Source of the DNA: Utricularia gibba
Lineage: Eukaryota; Streptophyta; Magnoliopsida; Lamiales; Lentibulariaceae
Assembly (NCBI GenBank): GCA_002189035.1
Contig: NEEC01000011.1
Coordinates: 930,001-994,000 of the forward strand
Length of the DNA: 64,000 nucleotides
Direction of reading: 5' to 3'
Within the stretch, counting starts at the first letter, position 1. Each line of letters begins with the position of its first letter. Under the pieces are notes generated by a model that had not been told where the DNA came from, did not search any database, and was given only the letters and a program-made list of their open reading frames with translations. The translations under genes were made by a program, and so were the position numbers. Shown piece by piece: positions 1 to 10,665 of this stretch.

Positions 1-1240
1 AAGCAATAACACGAACGGCCAACACCCGCTAGGAAAACTCGGGTGAATGGTATAACTTTACTAAGTGATCACTTTCCATTGTGTAAACAAAAGATGGCAC
101 TAGAACTAAAACTCTTTTGGGCCACCTTATTATATTACCTAACACTGTTTTCCTGCTTTGTTACATTACTTAAGTTCCACATGCTTCGTTCTACCATGTT
201 GGAAGTGTCTTTGTCCTTTTCACTTCTTATTACTCTTTTAGTTCACCTTAGTTTACCCAATTCTATTTTCAATTTATGTAGATGCAATTTCAATCTTTTT
301 TCCTTTTTTCTTTTCAGACATTCCCTTCATTCTCTGGAGTTGAGGGGAGGCTCTGGGCAGTCGATGTGATACAACCTATCTGAGATTCACCTCTCTTACT
401 TTCAATATTGAATGAAAAAGAGCATTTTTGGAAAGGTGTTCAATTTCATCTATATCGAGTAACAGCCGGTGCATTGGATTTTAGTAAAATTTTATGTGAA
501 TTTTATTGTATCTTCCAATCATTTTTATTTGACTCGGACCCCTTCTGAAAAAATATAGGTCGATTCTTTAGCTCACCCTTTCTTGGAATAAACAAAAATG
601 ATAAAAGGACAAGGTTTCCGTTTGCAACACTGGCAAAGGGCTGTGATATTTCATGAATGATTCAGAATATTGCAAAAGTAGGTTTATAATGAGAAGGGGA
701 TTTCTAGAGCAGCTTCTAACAAGGCACATTAAGCCTATAAATAGAAGCTTCTTTCATATTTGAGAATTTATATTAAAAAAATCAAGTTTTAGTTGATTCC
801 TAATATAAGCATCAATTTTGATTCTTTCTTTTTTCTCTTGATTCTTTTCTAAATAGATCCTGTTCATGGATTAAAGCTCTGAGATTCAATCATAAACGAT
901 ATAGTACAGAAAGAGTTTTTTTTTCATCAAAAGTGAAATTCCCTACGTAAGTGTTAAGATGAGCAGTTATTTTAGTGAGAAATTTGTTTCATACACTTGG
1001 GATACATTTGTTTCATACACTTGGGATAGTGAGAAGAGATATATTTTAGTAGAGAAAAAAGTATATCCAACAAAAACACACTTCCACGGCGATGGTCATC
1101 AATCCAGCATGGGGAGTGATAACACATATTTTTAAGTGGCTCAATGCATGGAATTTATTCATTTTATGCTACAAAAATTAAGCTTAATTGCCGGTTTCTA
1201 TATTTCTTGCACATAAGTACCGTAGGAGTGCACTTTTAGT
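1..1240. other. AT-rich stretch, no recognisable gene
   Basis: No coding region with recognisable motifs was found on either strand. Short open frames here (for example 43-369) are low-complexity, rich in Leu and Phe, and look like chance frames in AT-rich DNA. The only structure seen is a 24-bp tandem duplication at 982-1029. Confidence 0.5.
982..1029. repeat. 24-bp tandem duplication
   Basis: Two adjacent copies of a 24-bp unit containing TTCATACACTTGGGATA (982-1005 and 1006-1029) differ only at the last base. This looks like a recent slippage or duplication event. No function is apparent. Confidence 0.8.
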
Positions 1241-1244
1241 CTTA

Positions 1245-1275
1245 GTTGGGACTAAATCGCAGATTTAGTCCCAAC
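1245..1275. other. Perfect 14-bp hairpin
   Basis: Arms GTTGGGACTAAATC (1245-1258) and GATTTAGTCCCAAC (1262-1275) are exact reverse complements around a 3-base loop. It lies at the edge of a locally GC-richer block (about 1250-1590) whose overlapping open frames on both strands have no recognisable domain. It could be the residue of a small inverted-repeat element. Confidence 0.7.
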
Positions 1276-1994
1276 CTTCTAACAGTTCCTTTCGAGCAAT
1301 GCAGCATGGGTCGCAACACAAATCCCAAGGAGCCGAGTATGAACAGTGTGGTGGCAGTAAAGGTGACAGAAGTCTGAAGAAGAGTACACGCAAAGCCCAA
1401 GGAGGGGAGAAAGGAAGATTTTGGAGAAAAAGGGAGGAAAGGTGGGGAGAGAAACAGATCTCCCCTTGGAGACTCACGAACACAATTTCTGGGAAGGTTT
1501 TCATGGGAGGAAGAAGAAGGAAGACAAACAGGAACGAAGCTGAAGTTCAAGATTATTTTCTGTCTTCGAAGAACATTACTCCTAGCTAAGAGTAGCTAGT
1601 GACGTTTTTCAGTTTTTGTTGACACTTCACATTACTTGCTTGTTTGCTTTCTGGTATTTGACTGTGAAATGAGCACACTGTGGGTGATGTTTTCTTTTCC
1701 ACTTTCATTTACCTTAAGCATGAGTGGCTAAGTACTTAGAGGGGTGCCTTAGGGTAAAAAGGGGAGAAACATGTTAATCAACCTTTAGATCTAAACAGCC
1801 ATGAGTCACGCCACTTCCTTAACAAACCAAGATAGATCCAGGAGGGGGAAGTAGTGAAACCCAACTTAACAACCCTAATTAGAGGTAGAACAAAGATTAG
1901 GGGGAAAAACAAGAATCCGGGTAGACCTAGATCTTGTGAGTTAGTTGTATGATTTGTGGTTTGTGTGAGTTTGTTTAGTGATGAGCATACATCC

Positions 1995-2285
1995 CCTAGG
2001 AGTCCCAAGGCATCACCCATTCCATTCCAAAAACAACCGAACTCTAGAACTTGTTATTTTTATTTACTGTATTTCGTTTTAGTTCTGCCTTAGTCCTAGC
2101 TAAGACCAATTTGACCAACATGACACTAGTTTCGTGCGTCAACTTTCACATGGCAAGCACCTGCTCTTCGTGTTCGACCCTAATCACTATGCTCATAATT
2201 GTTTTATGCTTGAATGTGGGTTATGTTATAAATTTATTTGATAGGAAAATTTGCATCTAACGACTTGCACAATTTTCTTTTATCA
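1995..2285 (+). repeat. LTR-end-like fragment, family shared with 30.93-31.21 kb
   Basis: The segment from about 2162 to 2285 matches 31089-31214 almost throughout, including CACTATGCT, TTATTTGATAG, the AACGAC block and a shared terminus ending TTTATCA. A terminus of this sort resembles the 3' end of Athila/Tat-like LTRs, but the expected Asp-tRNA primer-binding site does not follow, so this is a truncated LTR or solo-LTR remnant. The match to the other copy is seen directly; the lineage is inferred. Confidence 0.45.
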
Positions 2286-3499
2286 GGGAGGTCACAAGCA
2301 TCTATACCATAAATAAATTGGTTACTTAAAGAATCAAAAAAGCTTTGGAGTGATGTAAGAAAAACATTCCTCTAATGGATTCCCTAGGAACTTTTATAGT
2401 AAATGGAATATATAGAATTGTGATCAATCAAGTATGAATTTGGCTATCAATTCCATTACCTTATTCGGCTATTGGACTTTCACCATCTAAGGGGCAGCAT
2501 TCACACTGCTTCGCCCTTCTAGCTACTAGGCTTAGAGAAAAGGGTGAAAGCCACATCATAAAAAATATGTGAGTTTTATGTATGAATCGATCTCATTCCA
2601 TTCCAATTCTAAAAAATCCAAATGAAAAAATAACTTAAGTCTCTTCTACACTACGTATGGAAACTGATATCCCACACAATAATAAAAAAAATTAAACTAG
2701 ATGGTTTTTTGCAAGCATATGAACATTTGCTTCCCCAGTTGACTTCTTTGGAATCTCCCCCTCTCTAACTCGGTACATAGAATTAGTCCTCAGTTCTCAT
2801 GTTGAGGTCAAACCAAGGCCCTATGAAAGTCAAGGCTACTCTTAGACGATGCATTTGTAGAAAGTTCTTTTTTTCCTTAAGAAGATCATGGATTACTTAG
2901 TAGCACATATGAATCTATCTCTCTATATAGCGTGAAAGAGAACTTGCCATTCCTCATTTCCAATCATTCTCTTCAATTGAAATGGCTTAAGCGGCTAGAG
3001 GGACAACTCACATGTCTGAATGGTTCAAGTTGAGTCTATAGGAGAGTGGATGGTTAAGCCATGATACAAAAACACGGTTCACTCACTACTTACAAACTAC
3101 TGATCTCTGGATGCTTTATACATGACTGGTGTGGAGTATGATCAAGCAGCGGGAATTGAGATGAACATACAACAAGATCATGTAGGAGAAAAACATGAAG
3201 TCTCATATTATTGTACATTGTAGTGCAATTGTGAGTTGTTCTAGTCGATTTTCCGATAGTCTTGAGGGTGATCAAGGCCCTGGATATTTCATAACTTGGG
3301 TTTTACCCGGCTAAAACGTCGTTGTGTTTGTTTTTTCTGAAATGATTGCAGCAAAGTGGATTAAGCACTATGAAGAGAAAAGTCAAGAACATATTGGTGT
3401 CGTTCTTTGACATGAGTTTCATTGTAGTGCAATTGTGAATTGTTCTAGTCAATTAAGTGTAACTGTTAATAGAGAACTGAAGACTCTTTTCCATGAGAG
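2286..3499. other. Unassigned AT-rich stretch with a dispersed 35-bp direct repeat
   Basis: No gene was recognised. A 35-bp block beginning CATTGTAGTGCAATTGTG occurs at 3216-3250 and again at 3420-3454 with a few mismatches in the same orientation, suggesting a small local duplication. Confidence 0.45.
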
Positions 3500-3810
3500 T
3501 GGTAGCTGTTCGAGAAATATATCTACCAAAATCAGCTAGGAGGGTAGTAAAATATTAGTGTTGTGACAAGAACAAGCCCTCAGGTCTGCGAATGAGTTCA
3601 ATGCCACGAAAGAAGGTGGCTGGTCCCAAATCTTTGATAGTAAAGCAATTATGTAGATAGTCCTTTGTGGCCTGAATGCTGTCCAAAGACAACCTAGCAA
3701 TCAAAACTTCATCAACATATACTACCAATAAGGTCAGATCAGCCGTGGTTTTCTTGACAAAGAGATAGGGGGTGAGAAGTAGAAGATTGATGGCCAAAAA
3801 ACATCAAGGC
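3500..3810 (-). pseudogene. Ty1/Copia reverse transcriptase fragment
   Basis: The minus strand encodes part of a Copia reverse transcriptase. The catalytic-box region reads VVYVDEVLI (normally YVDD-like, here second Asp replaced by Glu), followed by KDLGPATFFRGIEL, the Copia counterpart of the conserved LGxxxxFLGIE stretch. Only about 80 residues are in one frame; both ends are missing. The right end abuts the truncated 5' LTR of the + strand Copia element at 3817, so it is the relic of an older element in the opposite orientation. Confidence 0.8.
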
Positions 3811-3816
3811 AACCAT

Positions 3817-4122
3817 AAGTAATAAAACCTACTCAACCGTTGGAAGTGGGCAACTCAGCCAGCCTTGGTTTTGCGGGTTTGTTAGGCTGTTGAGATCTAA
3901 AACTTGGTCTCATTACATGGTCTCATTAGATCCACATTTCATGTGAAGTTTGTTACTTTTGTGTCTACAAAAGGTGATATCCATAGCTTGTGTTTGTATC
4001 TTTTCTATTGCAATAAGTTTTGCTCTTCATTCACTTACTCTTTCAACCCAAAGCCCTCATTTTTTGTTGATGTTTTTCCTTGCATGATTTCTTGTGAGAG
4101 TTCATCCTATTTTTATCTATCA
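3817..4122 (+). repeat. 5' LTR of Copia A, 5'-truncated
   Basis: It matches 8379-8683 along its length with scattered substitutions and ends TCTATCA just before the primer-binding site. It contains a TATA-like CTACAAAAG region and the same T-rich 3' part as its partner. The first ~23 bp present in the 3' LTR (TGTTAGAAAAGAG...) are absent, so this end was truncated, and the flank is Copia RT debris of opposite orientation. Confidence 0.85.
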
Positions 4123-4124
4123 AG

Positions 4125-4137
4125 TGGTATCAGAGCT
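4125..4137 (+). promoter_or_regulatory. Primer-binding site, initiator Met tRNA
   Basis: TGGTATCAGAGCT starts two bases after the LTR end. This sequence is complementary to the 3' end of plant initiator methionine tRNA, the usual minus-strand primer of plant Copia elements. Confidence 0.9.
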
Positions 4138-4145
4138 GGGTTGAT

Positions 4146-4960
4146 ATGGATTCAACTCAATCCGGTGCTGTATGAAAATTCAATGGTGAGGATTATGCTA
4201 TTTGGGCCACCCAAATGAAGGCGTGCTTCCAGGTGATGAAGTTGTGGGAAATGGTTAATGCACCAGCACAACTAGAGCAGCTCCCTGCCATTGCCTCGCT
4301 GGAAAGAGTGAAAAGAGCTGAAGAATTACAAACAAGAGAAGGCCAAGCAAAAGTGGCACTTTATTTTCGTATGGATAAATCTCTCATTCCACGAACTTTA
4401 GCTTACAATTCTGATAAAGATATATGAGAAACTCTTAGAACTGAGTAGGTGATGGAGATGGAGTATGAGAGCTTGCGCATGCTCCAATTTGAAAGCATCA
4501 AAACATATGTTGATCGGTTCATAAAGTTAGTCACTCAATTGTAGATGCTTGGTGTGCGAAAAAGTGATTTCACAATGGAAAAAAAGATCATGCATACTGT
4601 TTTGCCTCGTTTTGAACAAAAAATCTCATCTCTGGAGTGTAGTGCAGATTATGAGAAATTGATTGTTGCTAAGTTGTCTAATGCCCTACAAGCACATGAA
4701 TGTAGGGTTGCTACATGGAAACAAGCCATGTAGAGAGCACTAGCTACACTCAATTTCAGAAAGCAGGATAAAAGATTTGTAGAAGGATGAAAAGGAGGAA
4801 AGGGAAAACAAAAACGGAAAGAAAAGGGAAAGTTTCCCCCTTGCAAACATTGCAAGAGAATATAGCATATATTTAAGACATATGTTATTCGAGACCAAAT
4901 GCACAATGCTCCAATTACAACCAATTGGGCCATGCTGACAAGGTATGCAAACAAAAGAAG
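4146..4960 (+). pseudogene. Copia A gag (nucleocapsid) pseudogene
   Basis: Starts at ATG 4146, just after the PBS. Recognisable parts, in three interrupted frames, are the WATQMKA and LWEMVN region of the Copia gag N-terminus, the helical MLQFESIKTYVDRF region, and HTVLPRFEQKISSLE typical of plant Copia gag. A degenerate zinc knuckle follows (PPCKHCKR with later CNYNQLGHADKVC in another frame). Stops interrupt it at about 4173, 4425, 4446 and 4541. No functional capsid can be made from this frame. Confidence 0.85.
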
Positions 4961-5562
4961 GAAGCTCAAGCGAATGTCTCAGTTGTTGAGACAGCTCAAA
5001 AAAAGCAAGTGGAGACACTATTTACTGCTTCTTTGCTTAACCCTATAAAGCTTTATAGTGCTGCAAAACATGAGTCTCTATGTGCAGCTAAAATGCCAGA
5101 CACAAGTTCTACCTCAAATACAAGATGTTGGTGACTTAGGTTGTTGCGCTCACATGATTGATGATGAAAGGTACTTTGAGATGTTGGATTATTCATGTAC
5201 AAGTGTGAGACTTGGAAATGATGAGCTCCTAGATGCTATTGGTAGAGGCACGAACATAGTGCACACTCCTCTAGGGTTAAAGAATCTGGAGAACATTTAC
5301 CTAGTCCCAAAACTAAGCATCAACCTTCTTAGAAGAAGTTGGATGCTAGAGGATACTCTGTCACATTTGGAAGGGGAACTTGTGTAATCTTGGATCCAAA
5401 CGGTGATGTCATCTCCAGAACACCGGCAACTAGAGGTACTTTTTTCTTACCTTGGATCTTAGTTCCACAAGAATCTACTAACCCTGCTAGGCTAAACGAA
5501 TATGTGAGATGGCATAAAGCACTTGTACATGCCAGCTTCCAAGTTCTTCAATCCATGAGTTA
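4960..5562 (+). pseudogene. Copia A protease and GAG-pre-integrase region
   Basis: The aspartic protease region shows DLGCCAHM where active Copia proteases have D-S/T-G-C-xx-HM; the catalytic triad position Ser/Thr is Leu, so this copy is inactive. NLENIYLVPKLSINLL and RGTCVIL follow, characteristic of the region between protease and integrase, and a VRWHKALVHASFQVLQ segment corresponds to the His-containing start of the integrase zinc-binding module. Two overlapping frames (5058-5387 and 5339-5563) indicate a frameshift near 5340. Confidence 0.8.
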
Positions 5563-6700
5563 AGGCGGAGTCTGCAGAGAATTTTCAATACTAATGTAAC
5601 CTACTGAAATGAAGTGTTCTATATGTCTCCAAGGCAAAATGAAACAACTATCATTCCCTCAACAAGCATACTTTTGAGTGGAGAAACTAATGGAGTTAGT
5701 ACATTCTGATGTTTGTGTCCCAATGAGTGTTGAATCACTTGGAGGGAGCAAGTACTTCATTAGCTTCATTGATGATAAGTCATGCTACTGCTGGGTGTTG
5801 TTTATGAAGTGCAAGTCACAGGGTCTCGGCTGAGAGAGCCTTTGGAGAAAAGCTGAAATGCCTTCATATAGATAATGGAGGCGAATTCAATTCCCTAATA
5901 TTCAAGGCAGAATTGAGAAGAGAAGATACCAAACATCACAAAACTGTGGTTTATCACCAGCACACAATGGCGTAGTAGAACAAAGAAAACCACAATTATG
6001 GCCATGGCTAGATGCCTACTCTTGGAAAAGAAGTTGCCTAAGCACTTCTGGAATGAAGCACTTGCAATCACCTTGTACATCCGAAATAGGTTACTCACCC
6101 ATAGCTTGAAAGGAGTGACACTGTATGAAGCATGGAATGGAAAATCACCAAACCTCAGACATCTAAGGTATTCAGATCTATGGCTTATGCGCTTATTTCG
6201 ACTGAATGCAGAACCAAGCTAGATAGTAGATCTGTGGCTAGGATATTCATTGGATACTCTAAAGAAACAAAAGGCTACAGAGTCTATAATCCACAAAACA
6301 AGAAATTTAGTGTGAAAGAAGTCAATGGATTGATCATAGACTTAGATGAAGATGATCACTGGGATTGGGATCATAACATGCTTGCATCACACGTATCTAG
6401 TGCAATACCAAAAGTAAGATCTTATAATGCATTAGATTTTCTTCTACATGACTTAGATGAAGATGCTTATCCTAGTGAAACCACTGAGATTCCCGAAGTC
6501 AATAGCGGTCTCGACCCTTGGAGTGATGATGGTACAAACATTAGTAGTCAAAGCAGCACTCCATCCAGATCCACAACTGAAAGCAATCATGACAATGCAT
6601 CATCATTTGAGACACCTCCCCTCAGAACTACATCTCTAGCGGATCTATACGAGTCAACACAGCTGATACAAATGTTAGAATCAGACCTTCATTAATTTGC
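5563..6700 (+). pseudogene. Copia A integrase pseudogene
   Basis: Fragments of a Copia integrase in several frames: CSICLQGKMKQLSFP (zinc-binding end), ELVHSDVC and KYFISFIDD (first catalytic Asp region), then an NNGG-like LHIDNGGEF segment at about 5866-5890 and HNGVVEQR (catalytic Glu region) near 5960. RCLLLEKKLPKHFWNEA and LDSRSVARIFIGYSKETKGYRVYNP (6000-6290) are the downstream part joining to RT. At least three stops or frameshifts are present. Confidence 0.8.
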
Positions 6701-6749
6701 CAATGCAGTTGTGTCTGCAATAGAGCCCTAATTGCTAAAGCACTTCAAC

Positions 6750-7640
6750 AACCTTAATGGTGAAAGGCCGTGGAAGAAGAAATTATGATGATTTAGAAGC
6801 ACAAAACGTGGATATTGGTCGATCCACCAACAGGAGCCAATATCATAGGACTGAAATGGGAGTTCAAGGTCAAGACCAACCCAAATGGAACACTCCAAAA
6901 GTACAAAGCCGGGTTAGTAGTCAAAGGATATTCTCAAGAATATGGAATTGATTATTATGATTCATTTGCTCCAGTTGTGAGATTCGACATCATAAGGCTA
7001 CTGATAGCTATTGCTGTTCAAGAAAACTAGAGCATACACCAGATGGATGTTAAGTCAGCCTTCTTGAATGGTGAGTTGCAATAAAAAATATATTGTGTGC
7101 AGCATCCAGGTTTTGAAGAAGCAGAAAACAAAATATGCTTGCTACTTAAAGCTCTGTATGGCCTGAAACAGGCACCTCGTGCTTGGTATGAGAAGTTGGA
7201 GAAGGTATTACTTGACTTTAGTTTTGAGAAAAGTAAGAATGAGGCTGCCCTATTCACACTAACAAGAGAAATCTTTAATCATGATAGTTGTGATATATGT
7301 AGATGATATTATGATTATAGGTAATAGTCTAAATCATATTACAAGAATTCTTGAAGGAAAAATTCGACAAGACATACTTAGGAATATTACATCAATTCTT
7401 GGGAATGGAGGTGAAGCAACAACAAGAAGAGATTTTCTATGTCAAGATAAGTTCACCAAGAATCTACTAAGAAATTTTGGATTTTCTGAGTGTTTATCTG
7501 TAAATGTTCCTATGCTTCAGAACTACAAGTCAATGTGCGTAGAATCTGGAGAGCTAATAAATCTGACACTCTATAGATCCATTGTTGGATCATTGATGTT
7601 GGATCATTGCAAGCAGTTTATTATCTAGATTCATGCATTG
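6750..7640 (+). pseudogene. Copia A reverse transcriptase pseudogene
   Basis: Conserved Copia RT blocks occur in order: [67 protein letters not shown] and the catalytic VVIYVDDIM with both Asp residues present. A stop follows QEN at 7030, another follows GELQ near 7082, and a frame change separates the palm blocks near 7270, so the enzyme cannot be translated whole. Confidence 0.88.
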
Positions 7641-8328
7641 TCCATTGATGGCTCATCTACAGTGTGTGAAAAGGGTACTCAGGTACCTAGCTGGAACCTT
7701 GACTTATGGCCTATATTATAATAGAAGCAATAAGGTTATGTATGGCTTCGTTGACTCAGACTTTGCTGAAACTAATGATTTCAGAAGCACCTCAGGTTAT
7801 TTTTTCAAATACACGTCAGCTGGAGTATGTTGGACCTCCAAGAAACAAAAAAAAATTGCCCAATCAACCGAAGATGTAGAATATGTTGCTGCTTCCTTTG
7901 TTGGAAATCAGGCTAGCTGGCTAAGGAAAACACTCACTAATCTTGGAAGGAAGGAACTAGATCCATCCACGATTTATTGTGACTCCAAAAGTGCCATAGC
8001 CATAATCAAGGATCCTGTGTTTTATGGAAGAACGAAGCATATATCAGTGAAGTACCATTGTATTCGTGAGAAGCAAAAGGACAGTGAATTACGATTCACA
8101 TATTGCAACTATGGTGATCAAGTTGCTGATATTTTTACCATGGCACTACCTCTCAGTCAATTTGAGAAATTGAGAAGTGAGCTAGGGTTAGTCGATGGCA
8201 AAACACTCATGGGGGAGCTTTTTAAAGGTGAGTGTTCTCCTTTATCCAAAGCCGACCGAGGTGAGGTGTTTGCAATGCATTTCAAGGATACCAAATATCC
8301 AAATCGAGTAGTAAGTTTCATGATTTGA
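7633..8328 (+). pseudogene. Copia A RNase H domain, open frame of 231 codons
   Basis: The longest surviving frame of the element. It begins in RVLRYLAGTLTYGLYY and covers FVDSDFAETNDFRSTSGY (first acidic residue), WTSKKQKKIAQSTEDVEYVAAS (with Glu), TIYCDSKSAIAI (Asp) and RTKHISVKYHCIREK near the C-terminus. The key acidic residues are present, although STED replaces the usual STEA. The reading frame ends about 28 bp before the 3' LTR. Confidence 0.85.
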
Positions 8329-8355
8329 TCGGGCTGCTGCCAAGCTCGAAGATGA

Positions 8356-8683
8356 TGTTAGAAAAGAGAAATAATATCAAGTAATAAAACCTAATCAACC
8401 GTTGGAAGTGAGCAACTCAGTCAGCCCTGGTTTTGCAGGTTTGTTAGGCTGTTGAGATCTGAAACTTGATCTCATTCCATGGTCTCATTCGATCATAATT
8501 TCATGTAAAGTTTGTTACTTTTGTGTCTATAAAAGCTGATGTCCACAGCTTGTGTTTGTATCTCCTCTATTGCAATAAATTTTGCTCTTCATTCACTTAC
8601 TCTTTCAACCCAAAGCCCTCATTTTTGTTGCTGTTTTTCCTCGCATGATTTCTTGTGAGAGTTCATCCTATTTTTATCTATCA
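8356..8683 (+). repeat. 3' LTR of Copia A
   Basis: Starts TGTTAGAAAAGAG and ends TATCTATCA, giving the TG...CA ends usual for LTRs, 328 bp. It matches the 5' LTR at 3817-4122. The close agreement of the two copies suggests insertion more recently than the heavy decay of the coding part alone would suggest, or gene conversion. Confidence 0.85.
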
Positions 8684-8916
8684 AGTGGTATCAGAACTGG
8701 TTCGATATGGATGCAACTCAATCCGATGCTGTATGAAAATCAATGGTGAGGATTATGCTATTTGGGCCACCCAAATGAAGGCGCACTTCTAAGCGATGAA
8801 GCTGTGGGAAATGGTGAATGCACCAGCACAACTAGAGTAGCTCCCTGCCAATGCCTTGCTGGAAAGAGTGAAAAGAGCTGAAGAATCACAAGCCAAATAA
8901 GGCCAAGCAAAAGTGG
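8684..8916 (+). pseudogene. Second PBS and gag start after the 3' LTR of Copia A
   Basis: The sequence after the 3' LTR repeats PBS (TGGTATCAGAACT, with one change) and about 200 bp of gag start, matching 4125-4357 including WATQMKA and LWEMVNAPAQLE. It carries its own stops (for example in place of Gln after KAHF and after LE). It ends inside the motif AAAAGTGG where the hairpin element at 8908 begins. Confidence 0.85.
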
Positions 8917-9066
8917 GTGTTCTCACATGGGCATGGGTTACGGTAACTCACACCCGTGTGGAGGGTGGCATATGAGCGTGGGTTATGGTAACCCACGCCC
9001 ATGTGGAGTATGGCACATGGGCGCGGGCTACTGTAACCCACACCCATGTGAGAACACCCACTTTTG
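8908..9066. repeat. Palindromic element built of three hairpin units
   Basis: Outer inverted repeat CAAAAGTGGGTGTTCTCAC (8908-8926) is an exact reverse complement of 9048-9066. Inside lie three consecutive ~44-bp units, each itself a palindrome of the form CATGGGC-GTGGGTTA...TAACCCAC-GCCCATG. The unit is GC-rich against an AT-rich background. The 5' outer arm coincides with gag sequence (GCAAAAGTGG is also present in Copia A gag at 4347), so one arm may derive from the target. It could be a foldback/MITE-like element or a product of template switching. Confidence 0.75.
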
Positions 9067-9088
9067 AATTACACTGGAGTATTTACTC

Positions 9089-9271
9089 ACAGGACACCGT
9101 TGAGGCTGGAGGGATCCAATAGAATTAGACCCAATTTTGGTGAACAGGGTTTCTCCTTCAGCGCAATTTCGTTTCTGCAGATGAGCTCCTTGGTGTCCCT
9201 TGACTCGCCCTGTTGATTCAACTGTTCCTCTTGTTCGACCGAAGTCTCACTTCCATCCTTAGACTCCAACA
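9089..9271 (-). repeat. 3' LTR (partial) of Copia B with polypurine tract
   Basis: On the minus strand it starts TGTTGGAGTC at 9271, immediately after a purine run CAAGGAGGAA (9281-9272), the usual polypurine tract position. It matches the right-hand copy at 11934-12117 for about 180 bp. The far end is not defined because the hairpin element at 8908-9066 follows within about 20 bp. Confidence 0.8.
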
Positions 9272-9299
9272 TTCCTCCTTGAGGTTGGAATTGAGACTT

Positions 9300-9925
9300 C
9301 GGTTGGGTTTCAAGAGGATTTTTCCTTAACCCTAGTAGTTTGCGAATTGTCTTCAAATTCTTCAGAAAAAGACATTTGGTGAGAATATCGGCTGCCTGAT
9401 CTTCTTTTACGTATTCACGTAGGATGTGCTACTTCACCTTGATGTGTTTAGTCTTCTCGAACATGATGGGGTTTTTTGCTTTACTAATTTTTGAGTTGTT
9501 GCCGATTTTTAGTATTACCGGTTTTCGGATCTGGATCTTCAAGTCTTCACAAATCTTTATAATCCACTGGGCATGGTTTGCTGCTGCGGCACCTGCAATG
9601 TATTTGGCCTCGGTGGAAGATTGTGCTGTTACGTCTTGCTTGCGGCTGTTCCATGCGAACACACCAGACCCAAGATTGAAGAGATACCCGATGGTGGATT
9701 TGCACTCAAGTTCGTCATCTACGAAGTCGGAATCGACAAAACCTTAAAGGACAGGGTTAGTGCCCTTTTTATAATATAAGCCTGGATTTGAAGTGGTTTG
9801 AGATACTTAAGGATGCGTTTTGCTACCTCCATATGTTGTGTGTGAGGTGTTTGTGTAAACCTGGACAAGTAGGAACCGGGAAAGGTGATGTCTGACCTAG
9901 TTGCTGTTAAGTATTGCACCAATCA
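9300..9925 (-). pseudogene. Copia B RNase H region
   Basis: Minus-strand segments show SYLSRFTQTPHTQHMEVAKRIL (9830-9900), then SRKQDVTAQSSTEAKYIAGA and KTKHIKVK (9429-9662). This is the RNase H end of Copia pol, with the STEA Glu present. The usual IYCDN acidic motif reads ILKIGNNS, so a catalytic Asp has been lost. The frame is broken between 9720 and 9660. Confidence 0.82.
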
Positions 9926-9970
9926 ATCGTTGAAACTCCAGTTTGTCACATGTAGAATAATCTCTTGAGG

Positions 9971-10665
9971 TCAGTTTGTGTCTATTGTCAGGGGGGAACA
10001 AGTTGCAATAGGTTTAGAGTCTTCCAACTGATACCTCTTAATTAGATCTTCAATGTACTTCTTTTGATTCACAAAGATGCATTCGTCTAGTTGACTGATT
10101 TCAATCCCAAGGAAGTACCTCATCAGCCCCAGATCAACTAGGTCAAGCCTGTTTTTCAGCAGCTCCTTTTGTTTCTCGATAAGTTCAATGCTACTTCCTG
10201 TTAGTAGGATATCATCCACATATAGAGAGACCATAAAGTGCCTTTATCTAGGAGGTATAGTGTTGTATCATTATGACTTCTTGTGTATCCTTGTTCAATA
10301 AAAAAATGAGTCTATAGTAGAGTACCATTCCTTTGGTGCTTGTTTGAGACCATAAAGTGCCTTTTTTAGCTTCAGCACCTTGTTTTGCCCATTAGCTATC
10401 TCGAAGCCTGGTCGAGGCTGTACATATACATCTTCATGTAACTCTCCATTAAGGAATGCAGTCTTGATGTCCAAATGGTAGATGTTCCAATGATCAGCCA
10501 TGGCAAGTAGGAGTTTGATTGTGTCTAGTCGGGCGACAGGGGCAAAAGTTTCAAGGTAGTCAATGCCAAACCTTTGTAGGTATCCCTTCACTACTATTTC
10601 TTTTTGTTCTCAGTACTATCTTGGTTTAGTTTGGTTTTGTGTATCCATTTGAGCCCAAGAGCTTT
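9971..10665 (-). pseudogene. Copia B reverse transcriptase
   Basis: Upstream block 10295-10591 shows [38 protein letters not shown] and [15 protein letters not shown]; downstream block 9971-10234 shows VSLYVDDILLTGSS with both catalytic Asp, then LGLMRYFLGIEIS. A short minus-strand stretch up to 10665 holds GLKWIHKTK. The two blocks are separated by a ~60-bp out-of-frame segment at 10235-10294 with a partial duplication of GACCATAAAGTGCC (seen at 10229 and 10348). Confidence 0.87.

Larger units (their letters stand above)
3817..8683 (+). mobile_element. Ty1/Copia retrotransposon A (degenerate)
   Basis: A near-complete but dead Copia element in the order LTR, Met-tRNA PBS, gag, protease, integrase, reverse transcriptase, RNase H, LTR; integrase before RT is the Copia order. 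The LTRs (3817-4122 and 8356-8683) agree closely, but the 5' LTR lacks its first ~23 bp. All domains carry stop codons or frameshifts. After the 3' LTR the sequence continues into a second copy of PBS and gag start (to about 8916), a tandem LTR-internal-LTR-internal arrangement usually explained by unequal recombination between elements. Confidence 0.9.

Noticed and set aside
43-369. Open frame on the + strand (108 codons)
   Set aside because: Low-complexity Leu/Phe-rich translation from T-rich DNA, no motif, no supporting context.
1242-1589. Overlapping open frames on both strands
   Set aside because: They overlap each other in a locally GC-richer block and none has a recognisable motif.
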